From Alphaproteobacteria bacterium (lineage in GTDB: Bacteria; Pseudomonadota; Alphaproteobacteria; Rhizobiales; Xanthobacteraceae), in assembly GCA_005885285.1 (NCBI GenBank), contig VAZG01000204.1:1-34304 (forward strand): a stretch of DNA of 34,304 nucleotides. The letters run 5' to 3'. The translations under genes and the position numbers were made by a program. Positions 8,766 through 17,244 of this stretch are shown one piece after another. Position 1 is the stretch's first letter. Every line of letters starts with the position of its first letter. Below the pieces are notes generated by a model. The model was not told where the DNA came from and did not search any database. It was given only the letters and a program-made list of their open reading frames with translations.

Positions 8766-9394
8766 TCGCGGTCACTCGCCAGCGCGTTGATCGCCGCAAC
8801 GGCCATCGCGCTGCCGCCCCTGCGGCCGCGCACGACCAGAAACGGTACGCGCCTCTGCGAGCGAAGCGCTTCTTTGGATTCGGCCGCGCCCACGAAGCCG
8901 ACGGGAACGCCGATGATGGCGGCGGGAAGCGGCGCGCCCTGGTCGAGCATTTCAAGCAGCCGAAACAGCGACGTCGGCGCATTGCCAATGGCGACGATGG
9001 CGCCTTCGAGATGAGGCCGCCACAGCTCCAGCGCCGTCGCCGAGCGCGTGTTCCCGGCTTCAGCAGCAAGCCGCGCAACAGCGGGATCGTCGAGCGTGCA
9101 AACGACATTGTTGCCCTTGGGCAGCCTGCTACGGGTGATACCGTGCGCGACCATCTTCGCATCACACAGGACCGGTGCGCCCCGCAACAATGCCGCGCGG
9201 GCGCCGGTGGCGAATGTCGGGGACATCTCGATATCACCGACGATATTGGTCATGCCGCAGGCATGAATGATCCTCACCGCTATCTTTTCTTCGATTTCCG
9301 CGAAGCGAGAGAGGTCAGCCTCGGCACGGATGATCGCAAACGAGTTGCGGTAGATCTCGGCTCCATCGCGAATATAGCTGTGCGATTCACCCAT
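8762..9394 (-). CDS. cobH: Precorrin-8X methylmutase CobH
   Basis: This 210-residue enzyme moves the C11 methyl group to C12, forming hydrogenobyrinic acid, the first orange corrin. The catalytic His is in RIIHACGMT (His44), followed by GDIEMSPTF and the ATALELWRPHLEGAIVAIGN region. The frame is open far upstream, but the extra part is antisense-like, arginine-rich and overlaps cobG, so the ATG at 9392-9394 is used. That start overlaps the cobG stop by 8 bp. Length is normal for the family. Confidence 0.95.
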   Translation of the reverse strand: MGESHSYIRDGAEIYRNSFAIIRAEADLSRFAEIEEKIAVRIIHACGMTNIVGDIEMSPTFATGARAALLRGAPVLCDAKMVAHGITRSRLPKGNNVVCTLDDPAVARLAAEAGNTRSATALELWRPHLEGAIVAIGNAPTSLFRLLEMLDQGAPLPAAIIGVPVGFVGAAESKEALRSQRRVPFLVVRGRRGGSAMAVAAINALASDRE

Positions 9395-10694
9395 GACGGC
9401 GCGCTCCGACCAAAGCGAAGATGAGGCCGGTATCAGCGGTGAGCTCAGCGAACGAAGCGCAGGTTGCAGGACGATCCCACGCGGTTCCGTTGCGAACGAT
9501 CCCATATTTGCCTTCGGCACCCACCAGCACGAGATCGGCCGCGGCGGATTTTGCGCAGCCCTTGGCACAGCCGGAGATGTGAACGGCGCCCTCAACGCCG
9601 AACCGCGGCAACAATGCCGCAAGCCGGCGCGCATCGCCGCGGGTGTCAAGGCTCGTCGACCGGCAGGCCGGCGCACCCGGACAGGCCTCGATCCTAAGCA
9701 GCGGATCGCTGGGATCGGCAATGAGACCGCAGCCGGCGGCGACGTTGAGAATCGATCGTGCTGCCGATGCGCCGGGGACCTCTGCGTACAGAATGCGCCA
9801 GGGCGACAGCCTGATTTCCTTGACACCGAACGCTGCCATCTCGCCGGCAAGTTTTCGAAGCTGATCCGTCTCGACGCGGCCGAACGGAGCCGCGATACCC
9901 ACGGCGAACCGCGCCGAACCCAATTCAAGCAGGCCAACGCGCCGATCCGATGGCCCATTGAGCTTTTGCGGACCAAGCGTCAACCGATCAAGCCGCGGTC
10001 TCATTCTTGATCGAAGGAACGCAAGGCCATCGGCGGAGAGGTCGCGCATGCGTTGCCGAGTCCCATTGGGCGCGGCTTCGAGAAAGGCGCACGCGGTTTC
10101 TATGGCAACCGCCGCGGCGGTCACAGGGGACATCGACCCGAGCCAGTCGACCCCGACTTGCGTGTCGAGACCGATCGCGACCACAGGGTCGGTGCCATTG
10201 TGAATAGCCGCAAGACGAATGTCGGCCCGCTCATCCGCCAGCGTCAAGGTCCCGCCATTATCGACAATGAAACTAAATTTGGACGGCAGCGACCAAAGCC
10301 TGCGTTCGGATGCAAGCCTTCGCGCGATCTCCCGACCGATTCCACCGACGTCAAGCGCCTCGTTCGGATCGATTCCCGCGAGCGGGCTGATCATGAGGTT
10401 GCGTACTGCCTCCGCTTCTGGCGTGGGGTCGAGAATCCCCAGGTTTGCGATCACGTCGTGCAGTTCCGGCAGCGTCCCTTCGCTGACGCCGCGGATTTGC
10501 AGATTGGCACGCCGCGTCACGTCGATATGGCCGTTGCCGAAACGGCAAGCCGCCTCAGCGAGCACGACCAGTTCGTCCAGGGTGAACTTTCCGCATCGCG
10601 GACGCACCCGCACGATAAGTCCATCACCGCTTAGCATCGGCCGCAAAGCGCCGGGGCACCAGCCCTTTACCTCGAATGTCGGCGCACGATTCAC
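9387..10694 (-). CDS. cobG: Precorrin-3B synthase CobG
   Basis: This 435-residue protein of the nitrite/sulfite reductase-like family is the monooxygenase that uses O2 to form the C20-hydroxy lactone precorrin-3B ahead of ring contraction. The Fe-S ligands are visible as CPGAPAC (around 336-342) and CAKGCAK (around 375-381), the CX5C...CX3C pattern of the family. The N-terminal part has RRANLQIRGV, a typical ferredoxin-like repeat motif. The start is GTG 10692-10694, in a GTGA overlap with the cobN stop. Its presence shows the pathway here is the oxygen-dependent version, unlike species that use CobZ. Confidence 0.94.
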   Translation of the reverse strand: MNRAPTFEVKGWCPGALRPMLSGDGLIVRVRPRCGKFTLDELVVLAEAACRFGNGHIDVTRRANLQIRGVSEGTLPELHDVIANLGILDPTPEAEAVRNLMISPLAGIDPNEALDVGGIGREIARRLASERRLWSLPSKFSFIVDNGGTLTLADERADIRLAAIHNGTDPVVAIGLDTQVGVDWLGSMSPVTAAAVAIETACAFLEAAPNGTRQRMRDLSADGLAFLRSRMRPRLDRLTLGPQKLNGPSDRRVGLLELGSARFAVGIAAPFGRVETDQLRKLAGEMAAFGVKEIRLSPWRILYAEVPGASAARSILNVAAGCGLIADPSDPLLRIEACPGAPACRSTSLDTRGDARRLAALLPRFGVEGAVHISGCAKGCAKSAAADLVLVGAEGKYGIVRNGTAWDRPATCASFAELTADTGLIFALVGARRHG

Positions 10695-13600
10695 TTTGCA
10701 GTCTCCATTGAGCGATCGCGATTGCCTTGCGAGTTCGCGATGGCGCGATCGAGCTCAGCGGCAACGGCATTGCGCCGCGCAACCCAAAGCCCGCGCGCCA
10801 TCGCATCACGGAGCCGCGAAGCGATAGCCGCCGCGGCGGCCGGGTTATTTGCGATCATCTTCGCCAAAATCGGTTCGTCCGCAATGAGGGCATCGTGCGT
10901 GATATCGAACAGATGATTTGGCACCACGCGGGTTGTCGCCGCGAAGGCGTAAAGCGCATCGACGCCCTGGGCGATTTCGGCAACGCCGCGATGACCGTGA
11001 CCAAGCATACCCGCAATCCAGCGCGGATTAGTCAACCGTCCGCGCACCACGCGCGCAACCTCCTCGCCGGTCGTGCGCGCCTTCGGCGTCGACGGCTCGC
11101 TTGTGTCGAGGTGGTAGAGTTCCACATCATTGCCGAGCAAAGCCGCAGCCGCCGCAAAACCGCCGGCGAAATCGGCAACGCCGTCGCCATCGAGCATGTC
11201 TCGCTCGCGGTCGTCTTGCGGATGGACCAGAGCATCGGCCGCGGACACCCGAGCCCGAAAACCATCTCCGGCCGGCGCGACGGCCTCCGGGCCGCCGTAA
11301 GCGTGGGTCACCGCGGAGAGGTAGGCTTCGCCAAGATCTTCACGCGTTCGCCAATCGCCGTCGAGCGTGAGGGTCGCGGTTCCCGCGCCATAGCTGCCAG
11401 GCGCGCCGCCGAACACGCGGGCAAGACCGTCGCCCCGCCGTCGCGCACAGGCGATCGGGTTATCGGCGTCATCCTCGTCGAGGGAAGCGACCTTGCGGAT
11501 CGCCATATCGAGAAGCGCGATCTGGGATTCGAAAATATCCCTGAATAGACCGGATATCCGCAGCGTCACATCGATGCGCGGTCGCTGAAGCTTTGCAAGC
11601 GGCAAGACTTCAACCCCGGTGACCCGGTTTGACGACGTCTCCCAAATGGGCCGCGCGCCGAGATAACCCAGCGCCTGCGCCAGATCATCGCCGCCGGTAC
11701 GGAGCGATGCCGAGGCCCAGAGATCGATCACAAGCGCGCGTGGATAATCGCCATGATCTTGCAAGTAGCGACGCACCACCTCATCGGCGGCCCTTAGACC
11801 GATCGTGGTGGCCGTCCGCGTCGGAATCGATCGTGGATCGATCGTCGTCAAATTTCTTCCCGTGGGCAGGACATCCGCCCTGCCTCGGCTTGGAGCGCCT
11901 GATGGACCCGGGCTCACGCGGCGCCCGTCGAGTGCTGCCAGAAGCGCCCTCGCCTCGTGCGAAGCGCTATCGCGGACGGATGCTTCGACCCGTTCGCGTT
12001 GCCCACCCGTTACCGAAGTCCCACTCGCCGCAATGATCGCTTCCACCAGCGATGACTGCACGTCGGTTTCGGGGGCGCGAGCGAACACATGCAGCCGGTC
12101 GCGGATGCTGAGTTCCTTGATGTCGCACAGATGCGCATCGAGCTTTATGATAGCATCCCTTGCCGGCTCATCTCTTGCGATGTTGCACTCGGCAGCGAGG
12201 CCAGATGCCCAGGCATTGTCGATGATCGCGCCTTCCAGCAAGTCGAGCCGGCGCCGATCAAGGCCTTCGGCATCGGCATATTCCTCGACCAGACACTCCA
12301 GTTCGGCCATCGCACCATGCAGCCCCGCCGCGCTCAATGGCGGCGTGAGATGACCAATGGTGACGGCACTCAGCCGGCGCTTCGCGTGCACCGCCTCGCC
12401 CGGATTGTTGACGATGAACGGATAGATGACCGGCAGCGGTCCCGTCACGGCCTCGGGCCAGCACTCGGCGGAAAGTGCGAGCGCCTTGCCGGGCAGCCAC
12501 TCCAGCGTGCCGTGGGTGCCGAGATGAACCAGGGCGTCGATCTGCGCCTCTTCTCGCAACCAGGCATAGAGCGCAACGTAGGCGTGGCGCGGTGGAACCG
12601 ACGTGTCGTGATAGCCGGCCTTGCGATCACAAGTCGATCCGCGCTCGGGTTGCAGGAAAATCCAGAGCTTTCCCACCTTCAGCACGGGGAACGTGAAGGA
12701 ATTGTCTTCAACGGACGGGTCGGCGGAGGGTGCGCCCCATGTATTCTCAATGTCGCTCTGCAAATTCGGCGGCAGCGCCTTCAACCATGTCGCATAAGAG
12801 CTAAGCGGAACATCGATGCGGGTGGATCGCCCCGAAAGCAACATCTCAACGTCAGCAGCGCGCCATTCTCCTGCTCCCGCATCGTAGCCCTCCGCGCACA
12901 GAAGATTGACGATTTGTGCGACGCTTTCGGCGGTGTCGAGCCCGACGGCATAACCGGCTCGTCCCGCGCGAGCCGGATAGTCGGATAGCACGAGTGCTAC
13001 CCGGCGCTGCGCGCGCGGGGTGCGGCTCAATCTGGCCCAGCGTGCCGCCTGGCGCGCGACAAATTCTGTACGATCAGGACAAGGTTGGTGCCGGACAGAT
13101 GCAAATTCTATCCGGGCATCGAAGTCGTCCTCGGCCTTGAACGAAACCGCACGGCTCAACAACCGCCCATCCAGTTCAGGCAACACAACGTTCATGGCGA
13201 GATCTGCCGGCGAAAGCCCGCGCGGCGACGAAGCCCAGGCCTCGCGCGAGCTGCCTGCCAGCACGACTTGCAAGACCGGAACATCCGCGGCATCGAGGAC
13301 GGTCGTGCCATCGTCGCGCAGGGCGGAGAATGCCGTCGCATTGAGGATGATCGCCGGCCGCCGCGTTGCGATCAGCTTCTCGATACCCTCCCGCGCTGCA
13401 GGGTCCTTGAGACTGGAGACGGCGACCGCTACCGGCATCAGGTCCTGCGCGTCGAGCGCCGCCATCAAGGCACGGATGGGAGCGGTGTCGGCGGCCAGCA
13501 GGCTTGCCTTGTAGAACAGGACAAGCGCAACGGGACGCTCGTCGACCTCGCTGAATAAATCCTCTGGCGATACCGCGCGCCCGTCTGCGGAAAAACCGGT

Positions 13601-14128
13601 AACCGGTCCGATCGGCATCGAATCGGTCCAGGAGATGTCGCGAAAGAGAAGGCCGCCGATGTATCTCAGGGCTTGCCGGAGATTCTCCGGTCCGCCTTCG
13701 CGGAAGAACCCATCCAGGCGAGACAACGTCTCTGCCGTCATGGTAGAAATTTCCGCCAACCGGGGATCGGGGCGATCGTCGCCGGGCAACGCGGCGAACA
13801 GGATACTATTTTTGCGCGCAACGGCACCAATGATTTCCAGCCCGTATCGCCAGTAGTCGAAGCCGCCGAGACAACGAACGATGACCGCGCGTGCATGCGC
13901 GACGACCGCCTCGGCATAGAGGTCCACCGACATCGGGTGCTTCAGCTTTTTGAGACTTGCCAATCTCAGCGTCGGTAGTATGTCGGCGTCCATCTGCCAC
14001 GCAGCGGCGAGCGCGGACAAATCGCTGTCGGCGAAAGAGAGTACGACGACATCAGCCGGCGACTGTTCGAGATCGATAGCGGCATCCGTCTCGTCCAGTT
14101 TCGCGATCTGGGTCGCCAGCAGATGCAT
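10691..14128 (-). CDS. cobN: Aerobic cobaltochelatase large subunit CobN
   Basis: This 1145-residue CobN/magnesium-chelatase H-type subunit binds hydrogenobyrinic acid a,c-diamide and, with two AAA+-type partner subunits, inserts Co(II) with ATP hydrolysis. Family marks are VHLGTHGTLEWLPGKALAL in the first half, YPFIVNNPGEAVHAKRR just after it and the C-terminal stretch VRGRLTNPRWIAGMLGHGHRG. The start is ATG 14126-14128, only 6 bp after the cobW stop. The partner chelatase subunits (CobS/CobT in Pseudomonas naming) are not in the window; they are usually unlinked in related Rhizobiales. The protein is somewhat shorter than the well-studied CobN, but has no visible internal break. Confidence 0.95.
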   Translation of the reverse strand: MHLLATQIAKLDETDAAIDLEQSPADVVVLSFADSDLSALAAAWQMDADILPTLRLASLKKLKHPMSVDLYAEAVVAHARAVIVRCLGGFDYWRYGLEIIGAVARKNSILFAALPGDDRPDPRLAEISTMTAETLSRLDGFFREGGPENLRQALRYIGGLLFRDISWTDSMPIGPVTGFSADGRAVSPEDLFSEVDERPVALVLFYKASLLAADTAPIRALMAALDAQDLMPVAVAVSSLKDPAAREGIEKLIATRRPAIILNATAFSALRDDGTTVLDAADVPVLQVVLAGSSREAWASSPRGLSPADLAMNVVLPELDGRLLSRAVSFKAEDDFDARIEFASVRHQPCPDRTEFVARQAARWARLSRTPRAQRRVALVLSDYPARAGRAGYAVGLDTAESVAQIVNLLCAEGYDAGAGEWRAADVEMLLSGRSTRIDVPLSSYATWLKALPPNLQSDIENTWGAPSADPSVEDNSFTFPVLKVGKLWIFLQPERGSTCDRKAGYHDTSVPPRHAYVALYAWLREEAQIDALVHLGTHGTLEWLPGKALALSAECWPEAVTGPLPVIYPFIVNNPGEAVHAKRRLSAVTIGHLTPPLSAAGLHGAMAELECLVEEYADAEGLDRRRLDLLEGAIIDNAWASGLAAECNIARDEPARDAIIKLDAHLCDIKELSIRDRLHVFARAPETDVQSSLVEAIIAASGTSVTGGQRERVEASVRDSASHEARALLAALDGRRVSPGPSGAPSRGRADVLPTGRNLTTIDPRSIPTRTATTIGLRAADEVVRRYLQDHGDYPRALVIDLWASASLRTGGDDLAQALGYLGARPIWETSSNRVTGVEVLPLAKLQRPRIDVTLRISGLFRDIFESQIALLDMAIRKVASLDEDDADNPIACARRRGDGLARVFGGAPGSYGAGTATLTLDGDWRTREDLGEAYLSAVTHAYGGPEAVAPAGDGFRARVSAADALVHPQDDRERDMLDGDGVADFAGGFAAAAALLGNDVELYHLDTSEPSTPKARTTGEEVARVVRGRLTNPRWIAGMLGHGHRGVAEIAQGVDALYAFAATTRVVPNHLFDITHDALIADEPILAKMIANNPAAAAAIASRLRDAMARGLWVARRNAVAAELDRAIANSQGNRDRSMETAK

Positions 14129-14134
14129 GCGTGA

Positions 14135-15169
14135 TTAATCCTGGATCAGGTTTCGAATAGCGGCCGTATCGAGCCCCTTCTGGCCGATCACAACCAGACG
14201 GCTGCGGCGGTTCTCGTCCTTTTGCCACGCACGATCGAACCGGTGCTGGATGCGGGACCCTACACCCTGAATCAGAAGCCGCATCGGCTTGCCGGAAATC
14301 TCGACGAAACCCTTGACGCGAAGGATGTCATGCTTCGCCGCCGCCTCGGCAATTTTCTCAACCAGGGTTTGCGGCGCTTCGAAGCGCCTGAGATCGATGA
14401 CAAAGGACTCGAAATCGTCGTGATCGTGCTCGGTCTCAGCGTCGTGATGGGAGAACCGATTTGCAATGTCATCTTCGGCTGCGACCCCTAGCCCCAAAAG
14501 GACGGTAGGCGACACGCGGCCGTTCTCCACCTCGACGATCTTGACCGATCCGGAAACCACCCGTCCGATCTCGCCGGTCACCTCGCGCCGTTGTTGCACC
14601 GACATCAGATCGGCCTTGTTGAGCACAACGAGATCAGCACACAGAAGCTGGTCTTCATAGACTTCCTCGAGCGGATTGTCGTGATCGAGCGCGGTGTCCT
14701 GCGCGCGCTGGCGGCCGACAGCATCCGGATCGTCCGCGAACCGTCCCGCGGCAACGGCCGCGCCGTCGACCACGGCGACAACGCCGTCGACGGTGACGCG
14801 CGAGGCGATCTCCGGCCAGTTGAAGGCCTGCACCAGTGGTTTGGGAAGGGCCAGGCCAGACGTCTCGATGACGATGTGCTCCGGCGGAGCCGGGTGGTCG
14901 AGGAGACGTCTGAGTGCAGGAACGAAATCATCCGCCACCGTGCAGCAGATGCAACCGTTGGACAGCTCGACGATGCGCTCTTCCGGACAGCTCTCGATGC
15001 CGCAGCTTCTGAGAATCTCGCCGTCGATGCCGATGTCGCCGAATTCGTTGACGATCACCGCTAGGCGGCGCCCCCCGGCATTTTCAAGGACATGACGGAC
15101 CAACGTGGTCTTGCCGGCGCCGAGGAAGCCGGTGACGATCGTACAAGGAACCTTGGCAAGGGATGTCAT
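14135..15169 (-). CDS. cobW: CobW family GTPase, putative cobalt/metal chaperone
   Basis: This 344-residue G3E GTPase has Walker A GFLGAGKTTL (residues 14-23), the metal-binding CXCC motif in NGCICCTV (Cys73, 75, 76), the guanine-specificity motif NKAD and a CobW C-terminal domain. A histidine/acid-rich loop HHDAETEHDHDD near residue 253 could hold metal. CobW proteins are thought to deliver Co(II) to the CobN chelatase, and placement directly before cobN supports this. The ATG at 15167-15169 was chosen because the upstream open extension antisense-overlaps the DUF1636 gene and is not conserved in character. A GGAGACGG sits upstream. Specificity for Co over Zn is inferred from context. Confidence 0.93.
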   Translation of the reverse strand: MTSLAKVPCTIVTGFLGAGKTTLVRHVLENAGGRRLAVIVNEFGDIGIDGEILRSCGIESCPEERIVELSNGCICCTVADDFVPALRRLLDHPAPPEHIVIETSGLALPKPLVQAFNWPEIASRVTVDGVVAVVDGAAVAAGRFADDPDAVGRQRAQDTALDHDNPLEEVYEDQLLCADLVVLNKADLMSVQQRREVTGEIGRVVSGSVKIVEVENGRVSPTVLLGLGVAAEDDIANRFSHHDAETEHDHDDFESFVIDLRRFEAPQTLVEKIAEAAAKHDILRVKGFVEISGKPMRLLIQGVGSRIQHRFDRAWQKDENRRSRLVVIGQKGLDTAAIRNLIQD

Positions 15170-15197
15170 CGGGATGCCGTCTCCAAATTTTCTGGTG

Positions 15198-15602
15198 CTA
15201 GGTGGCGAGCGGCGGCACTCGCGCAATGGTGTTCTTGCGGATATGGACTGGCCGCTCCCGCCAGACCGGCAGCCCCTCGTCATGGGCGTGGTGGAGCCGC
15301 GCAAACCGGACCACGTCATCGGCATGCTGCTCGGGGTCGAGCGCGCCGATCACGTAAGTCCACTTTCCCGGCCCCGAGACGGCCACCGTGCAGCCGCGCG
15401 TGCAATTGGACAGGCATTCGATCGGCACGATCTCGATCTCCTGCCCGCCCCCCTCAAGAAGCTGCGACAGCGTCGTCATGAGACGCGCGCCGGGACGTTC
15501 CTGATCCTCAGTGGTCTCGCCGATCAGGCGGCAGGTGATGCAGACAAACAGCTTTGAGGCGCATGAGCGCGGAGAGGCCCCGGCGTCGATGAACTCGGTC
15601 AT
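15198..15602 (-). CDS. DUF1636 family protein, cysteine-rich putative metal-binding
   Basis: This 134-residue protein has Cys21-X2-Cys24 followed by Cys63-X3-Cys67-X3-Cys71, reminiscent of a thioredoxin-like ferredoxin metal or Fe-S site. It resembles the DUF1636 family, commonly found beside cobW in alphaproteobacteria. It sits between a 30-residue ORF and cobW, 28 bp from the latter, downstream of the cobalamin riboswitch. A role in handling cobalt or electrons for B12 synthesis is plausible but unproven. The start is ATG 15600-15602; no strong ribosome-binding site is visible, so translation may be coupled to the small ORF 13 bp upstream. Confidence 0.82.
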   Translation of the reverse strand: MTEFIDAGASPRSCASKLFVCITCRLIGETTEDQERPGARLMTTLSQLLEGGGQEIEIVPIECLSNCTRGCTVAVSGPGKWTYVIGALDPEQHADDVVRFARLHHAHDEGLPVWRERPVHIRKNTIARVPPLAT

Positions 15603-15615
15603 GTGCTAGCCGCAC

Positions 15616-15708
15616 TCAGTTCGGGAAGCCGGCAGCAGCAGCCGCGACAGCGCCAAGCATCGCGGCACAAGCTGCAATCACGGCAAACCTTTTGAGCAAG
15701 GTTTTCAT
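15616..15708 (-). CDS. 30-residue hydrophobic small protein or leader peptide, unknown
   Basis: A short frame encodes a 30-residue peptide starting MKTLLKRFAVIAACAAMLG and ending AAGFPN before TGA 15616-15618. It has a strong Shine-Dalgarno (GGAGGT, five bases before ATG 15706-15708) and lies between the cobalamin riboswitch and the DUF1636 gene. The basic start and alanine-rich hydrophobic core look like a single membrane segment or an uncleaved signal anchor. I do not recognise a family. It lacks the C-terminal histidine motif expected of the small cobalt-transport protein CbtB. It may be a genuine small protein or a device through which the riboswitch controls translation of the downstream operon. 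Confidence 0.55.
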   Translation of the reverse strand: MKTLLKRFAVIAACAAMLGAVAAAAAGFPN

Positions 15709-15856
15709 CGCGGACCTCCGTCGTCGTGGGCTTCGTGTGCCCTGGCTTTGGTGCCGCTTCCGACGGAGCTCAGTCGCGACGACACTCGTCATCAGCTCGT
15801 GAGCCTTCACAAGATCATCGCGACGCCCCGCGCGATGAGCCGGATAACAGCGTTTC
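15709..15856 (-). promoter_or_regulatory. Probable riboswitch expression platform with SD-sequestering helix
   Basis: Between the aptamer and the small ORF, the minus-strand RNA has an 8-base segment (15761-15768 on the plus coordinates) perfectly complementary to the segment holding the small-ORF Shine-Dalgarno (15716-15723), with a 37-nt loop. Pairing would hide GGAG of the ribosome-binding site. A second possible hairpin has 7-bp arms at 15773-15779 and 15818-15824. No hairpin followed by a U-run is seen, so translational control is more likely than transcription termination. This is read from complementarity only, without an energy calculation. Confidence 0.45.
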
Positions 15857-16042
15857 GACGGCAGGTCTCCTGGCTCTCGGGTCACCGCATCCGGCCACCT
15901 TCCCGGTTTCCCAGTGGTGTCTTGGCCTTCAGCTCACCGACTACAGTTGCGGGGGCAGCCGCGGATTTGGGGCCCCATGCCTCTGAAGGCTAACGACCCC
16001 TGACCGCATTCCCATTCAATCCCCTTGCGGGGAACCGTCACC
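15857..16042 (-). ncRNA. Cobalamin (AdoCbl) riboswitch aptamer
   Basis: The minus strand carries the conserved cobalamin riboswitch elements in order: GGTTCCCCGC near the 5' end, GGGAATGCGGT, GCTGCCCCCGCAACTGTA, GGGAAACCGGGAAGG-like core sequence, GACCCGAGAGCCAGGAGACC and the B12-box end CAGGAGACCTGCC at about 15861-15873. It lies upstream of the small ORF, DUF1636, cobW and the long cob block, so high adenosylcobalamin should lower their expression. The B12 box and core are intact. Boundaries are approximate by a few bases. Confidence 0.95.
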
Positions 16043-16045
16043 CGA

Positions 16046-16075
16046 TTGATAAGGGCAAGGATCAACCCCCGTCAA
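16046..16075 (-). promoter_or_regulatory. Putative sigma-70 promoter for the riboswitch transcript
   Basis: On the minus strand TTGACG (plus 16070-16075) and TATCAA (plus 16046-16051) are separated by 18 bp, a reasonable housekeeping -35/-10 pair. It would start RNA near 16038-16040, just before the first conserved riboswitch bases. The position is what one would expect; the -10 matches TATAAT at four of six bases. The same 45-bp gap also precedes the plus-strand cobP start. Confidence 0.45.
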
Positions 16076-16090
16076 TCGAATTCGCTGATC

Positions 16091-16612
16091 ATGAACGTCG
16101 CCCTGCCTCATCTGACCTTTGTTCTCGGCGGCGCGCGGTCGGGAAAGAGCCGATATGCCGAGGGGTTGGTGATGGACTGCGCTCCGCCCTGGATCTATAT
16201 CGCAACCGCGGAAGTCCATGATGGCGAGATGTCGGCCAAAATTGCGACCCACCGGAACCGGCGCGACGGCAGGTGGCGCACGGTCGAGGCCCCACTCGAT
16301 TTGCCCGGCGCGATCGCAGCACATGGAAATGAGGAACAAGCCGTCCTGGTCGATTGTCTCACGCTCTGGCTCAGCAACGTCATGCTGGCTGGCCGGGATT
16401 TGATCGCCGAGCAGCAGCGGCTCATCACTGCCCTAGGTGACGCCAGCGGACCTCTTGTTGTCGTCTCCAATGAAGTCGGTCTTGGGATCGTTCCCGACAA
16501 TGCGCTGGCGCGGGAATTTCGCGATGGCCAGGGACGCGTCAACATGCAGGTCGCTGCCATGGCCGACCGCGCCGTCTTGATCGCCGCGGGATTGCCGCTC
16601 ATTCTGAAATAA
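16091..16612 (+). CDS. cobP: Adenosylcobinamide kinase / adenosylcobinamide-phosphate guanylyltransferase
   Basis: This 173-residue bifunctional enzyme (CobP; CobU in Salmonella naming) phosphorylates adenosylcobinamide and then transfers GMP to give adenosylcobinamide-GDP. Visible are the P-loop GGARSGKS (13-20), the region IATHRNRRDGRWRTVEAP with the histidine expected to be guanylylated, DCLTLWLSNVML and VSNEVGLGIVP. ATG 16091-16093 begins just before the first strand; no good Shine-Dalgarno is seen. It heads cobP-cobO-cobQ on the plus strand, divergent from the riboswitch-controlled operon with under 50 bp between them. No riboswitch reads in its direction. Confidence 0.94.
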   Translation: MNVALPHLTFVLGGARSGKSRYAEGLVMDCAPPWIYIATAEVHDGEMSAKIATHRNRRDGRWRTVEAPLDLPGAIAAHGNEEQAVLVDCLTLWLSNVMLAGRDLIAEQQRLITALGDASGPLVVVSNEVGLGIVPDNALAREFRDGQGRVNMQVAAMADRAVLIAAGLPLILK

Positions 16613-16632
16613 GCCAATTCGAGGATGCATCC

Positions 16633-17244
16633 ATGACCCCCGAAACCGACGAGGAAGCACGCCACAAGGCCAAGATGGCCAACCGCAAGGCAGCCCAGGA
16701 CGCCGAGGTCGCCGCGAAGACAATCGAGAAAGGGTTGCTCATCGTCCACACCGGCAAGGGCAAGGGCAAGTCGACCGCGGCGTTCGGTCTCCTGCTCCGC
16801 GCCATTGGCCGAGGGTTTCGCTGCGGCGTGGTGCAGTTCGGCAAGGGAGCCTGGCAAACCGGCGAGCGTACCGCGATCGAGCGCTTCGGCGACCAGGTCA
16901 CATGGCACACGCTGGGCGAAGGTTTTACGTGGGAAACCCAAGACCGCGCGCGAGATGTCGCCGCCGCGGAGCGTGCATGGGCCAGGGCGACCGAGCTGAT
17001 GGAAGATCCTTCGATCCAGTTGCTGATCCTCGATGAGCTCAACATCTCCTTGCGCTATGAACATCTCGACCTCGACAGAATACTTGCGGCGTTCGTGAGC
17101 CGGCGGCCGGGCTTGCACGTCGTCGTCACCGGCCGCAATGCCAAGCCTGAACTGATCGAAGCCGCAGACCTCGTGACCGAGATGACAGCTGTGAAGCACC
17201 ACTTCGCAGCCGGCGTCAAAGCACAGGCGGGCATCGAGTTTTGA
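16633..17244 (+). CDS. cobO: Corrinoid adenosyltransferase CobO
   Basis: This 203-residue ATP:co(I)rrinoid adenosyltransferase of the CobA/CobO/BtuR family attaches the upper adenosyl ligand to reduced corrinoids. The P-loop-like motif [19 protein letters not shown] is at about residues 39-57, with [20 protein letters not shown] and [20 protein letters not shown] further on, all typical of this family. It follows cobP by 20 bp and its TGA overlaps the cobQ ATG, so it belongs to a three-gene operon. Length is normal. Confidence 0.95.
   Translation: MTPETDEEARHKAKMANRKAAQDAEVAAKTIEKGLLIVHTGKGKGKSTAAFGLLLRAIGRGFRCGVVQFGKGAWQTGERTAIERFGDQVTWHTLGEGFTWETQDRARDVAAAERAWARATELMEDPSIQLLILDELNISLRYEHLDLDRILAAFVSRRPGLHVVVTGRNAKPELIEAADLVTEMTAVKHHFAAGVKAQAGIEF

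Noticed and set aside
16046..16090. Possible plus-strand promoter or second riboswitch for cobP
   Set aside because: Only a poor -35/-10 pair with 20-bp spacing was found and no B12 box reads in that direction.
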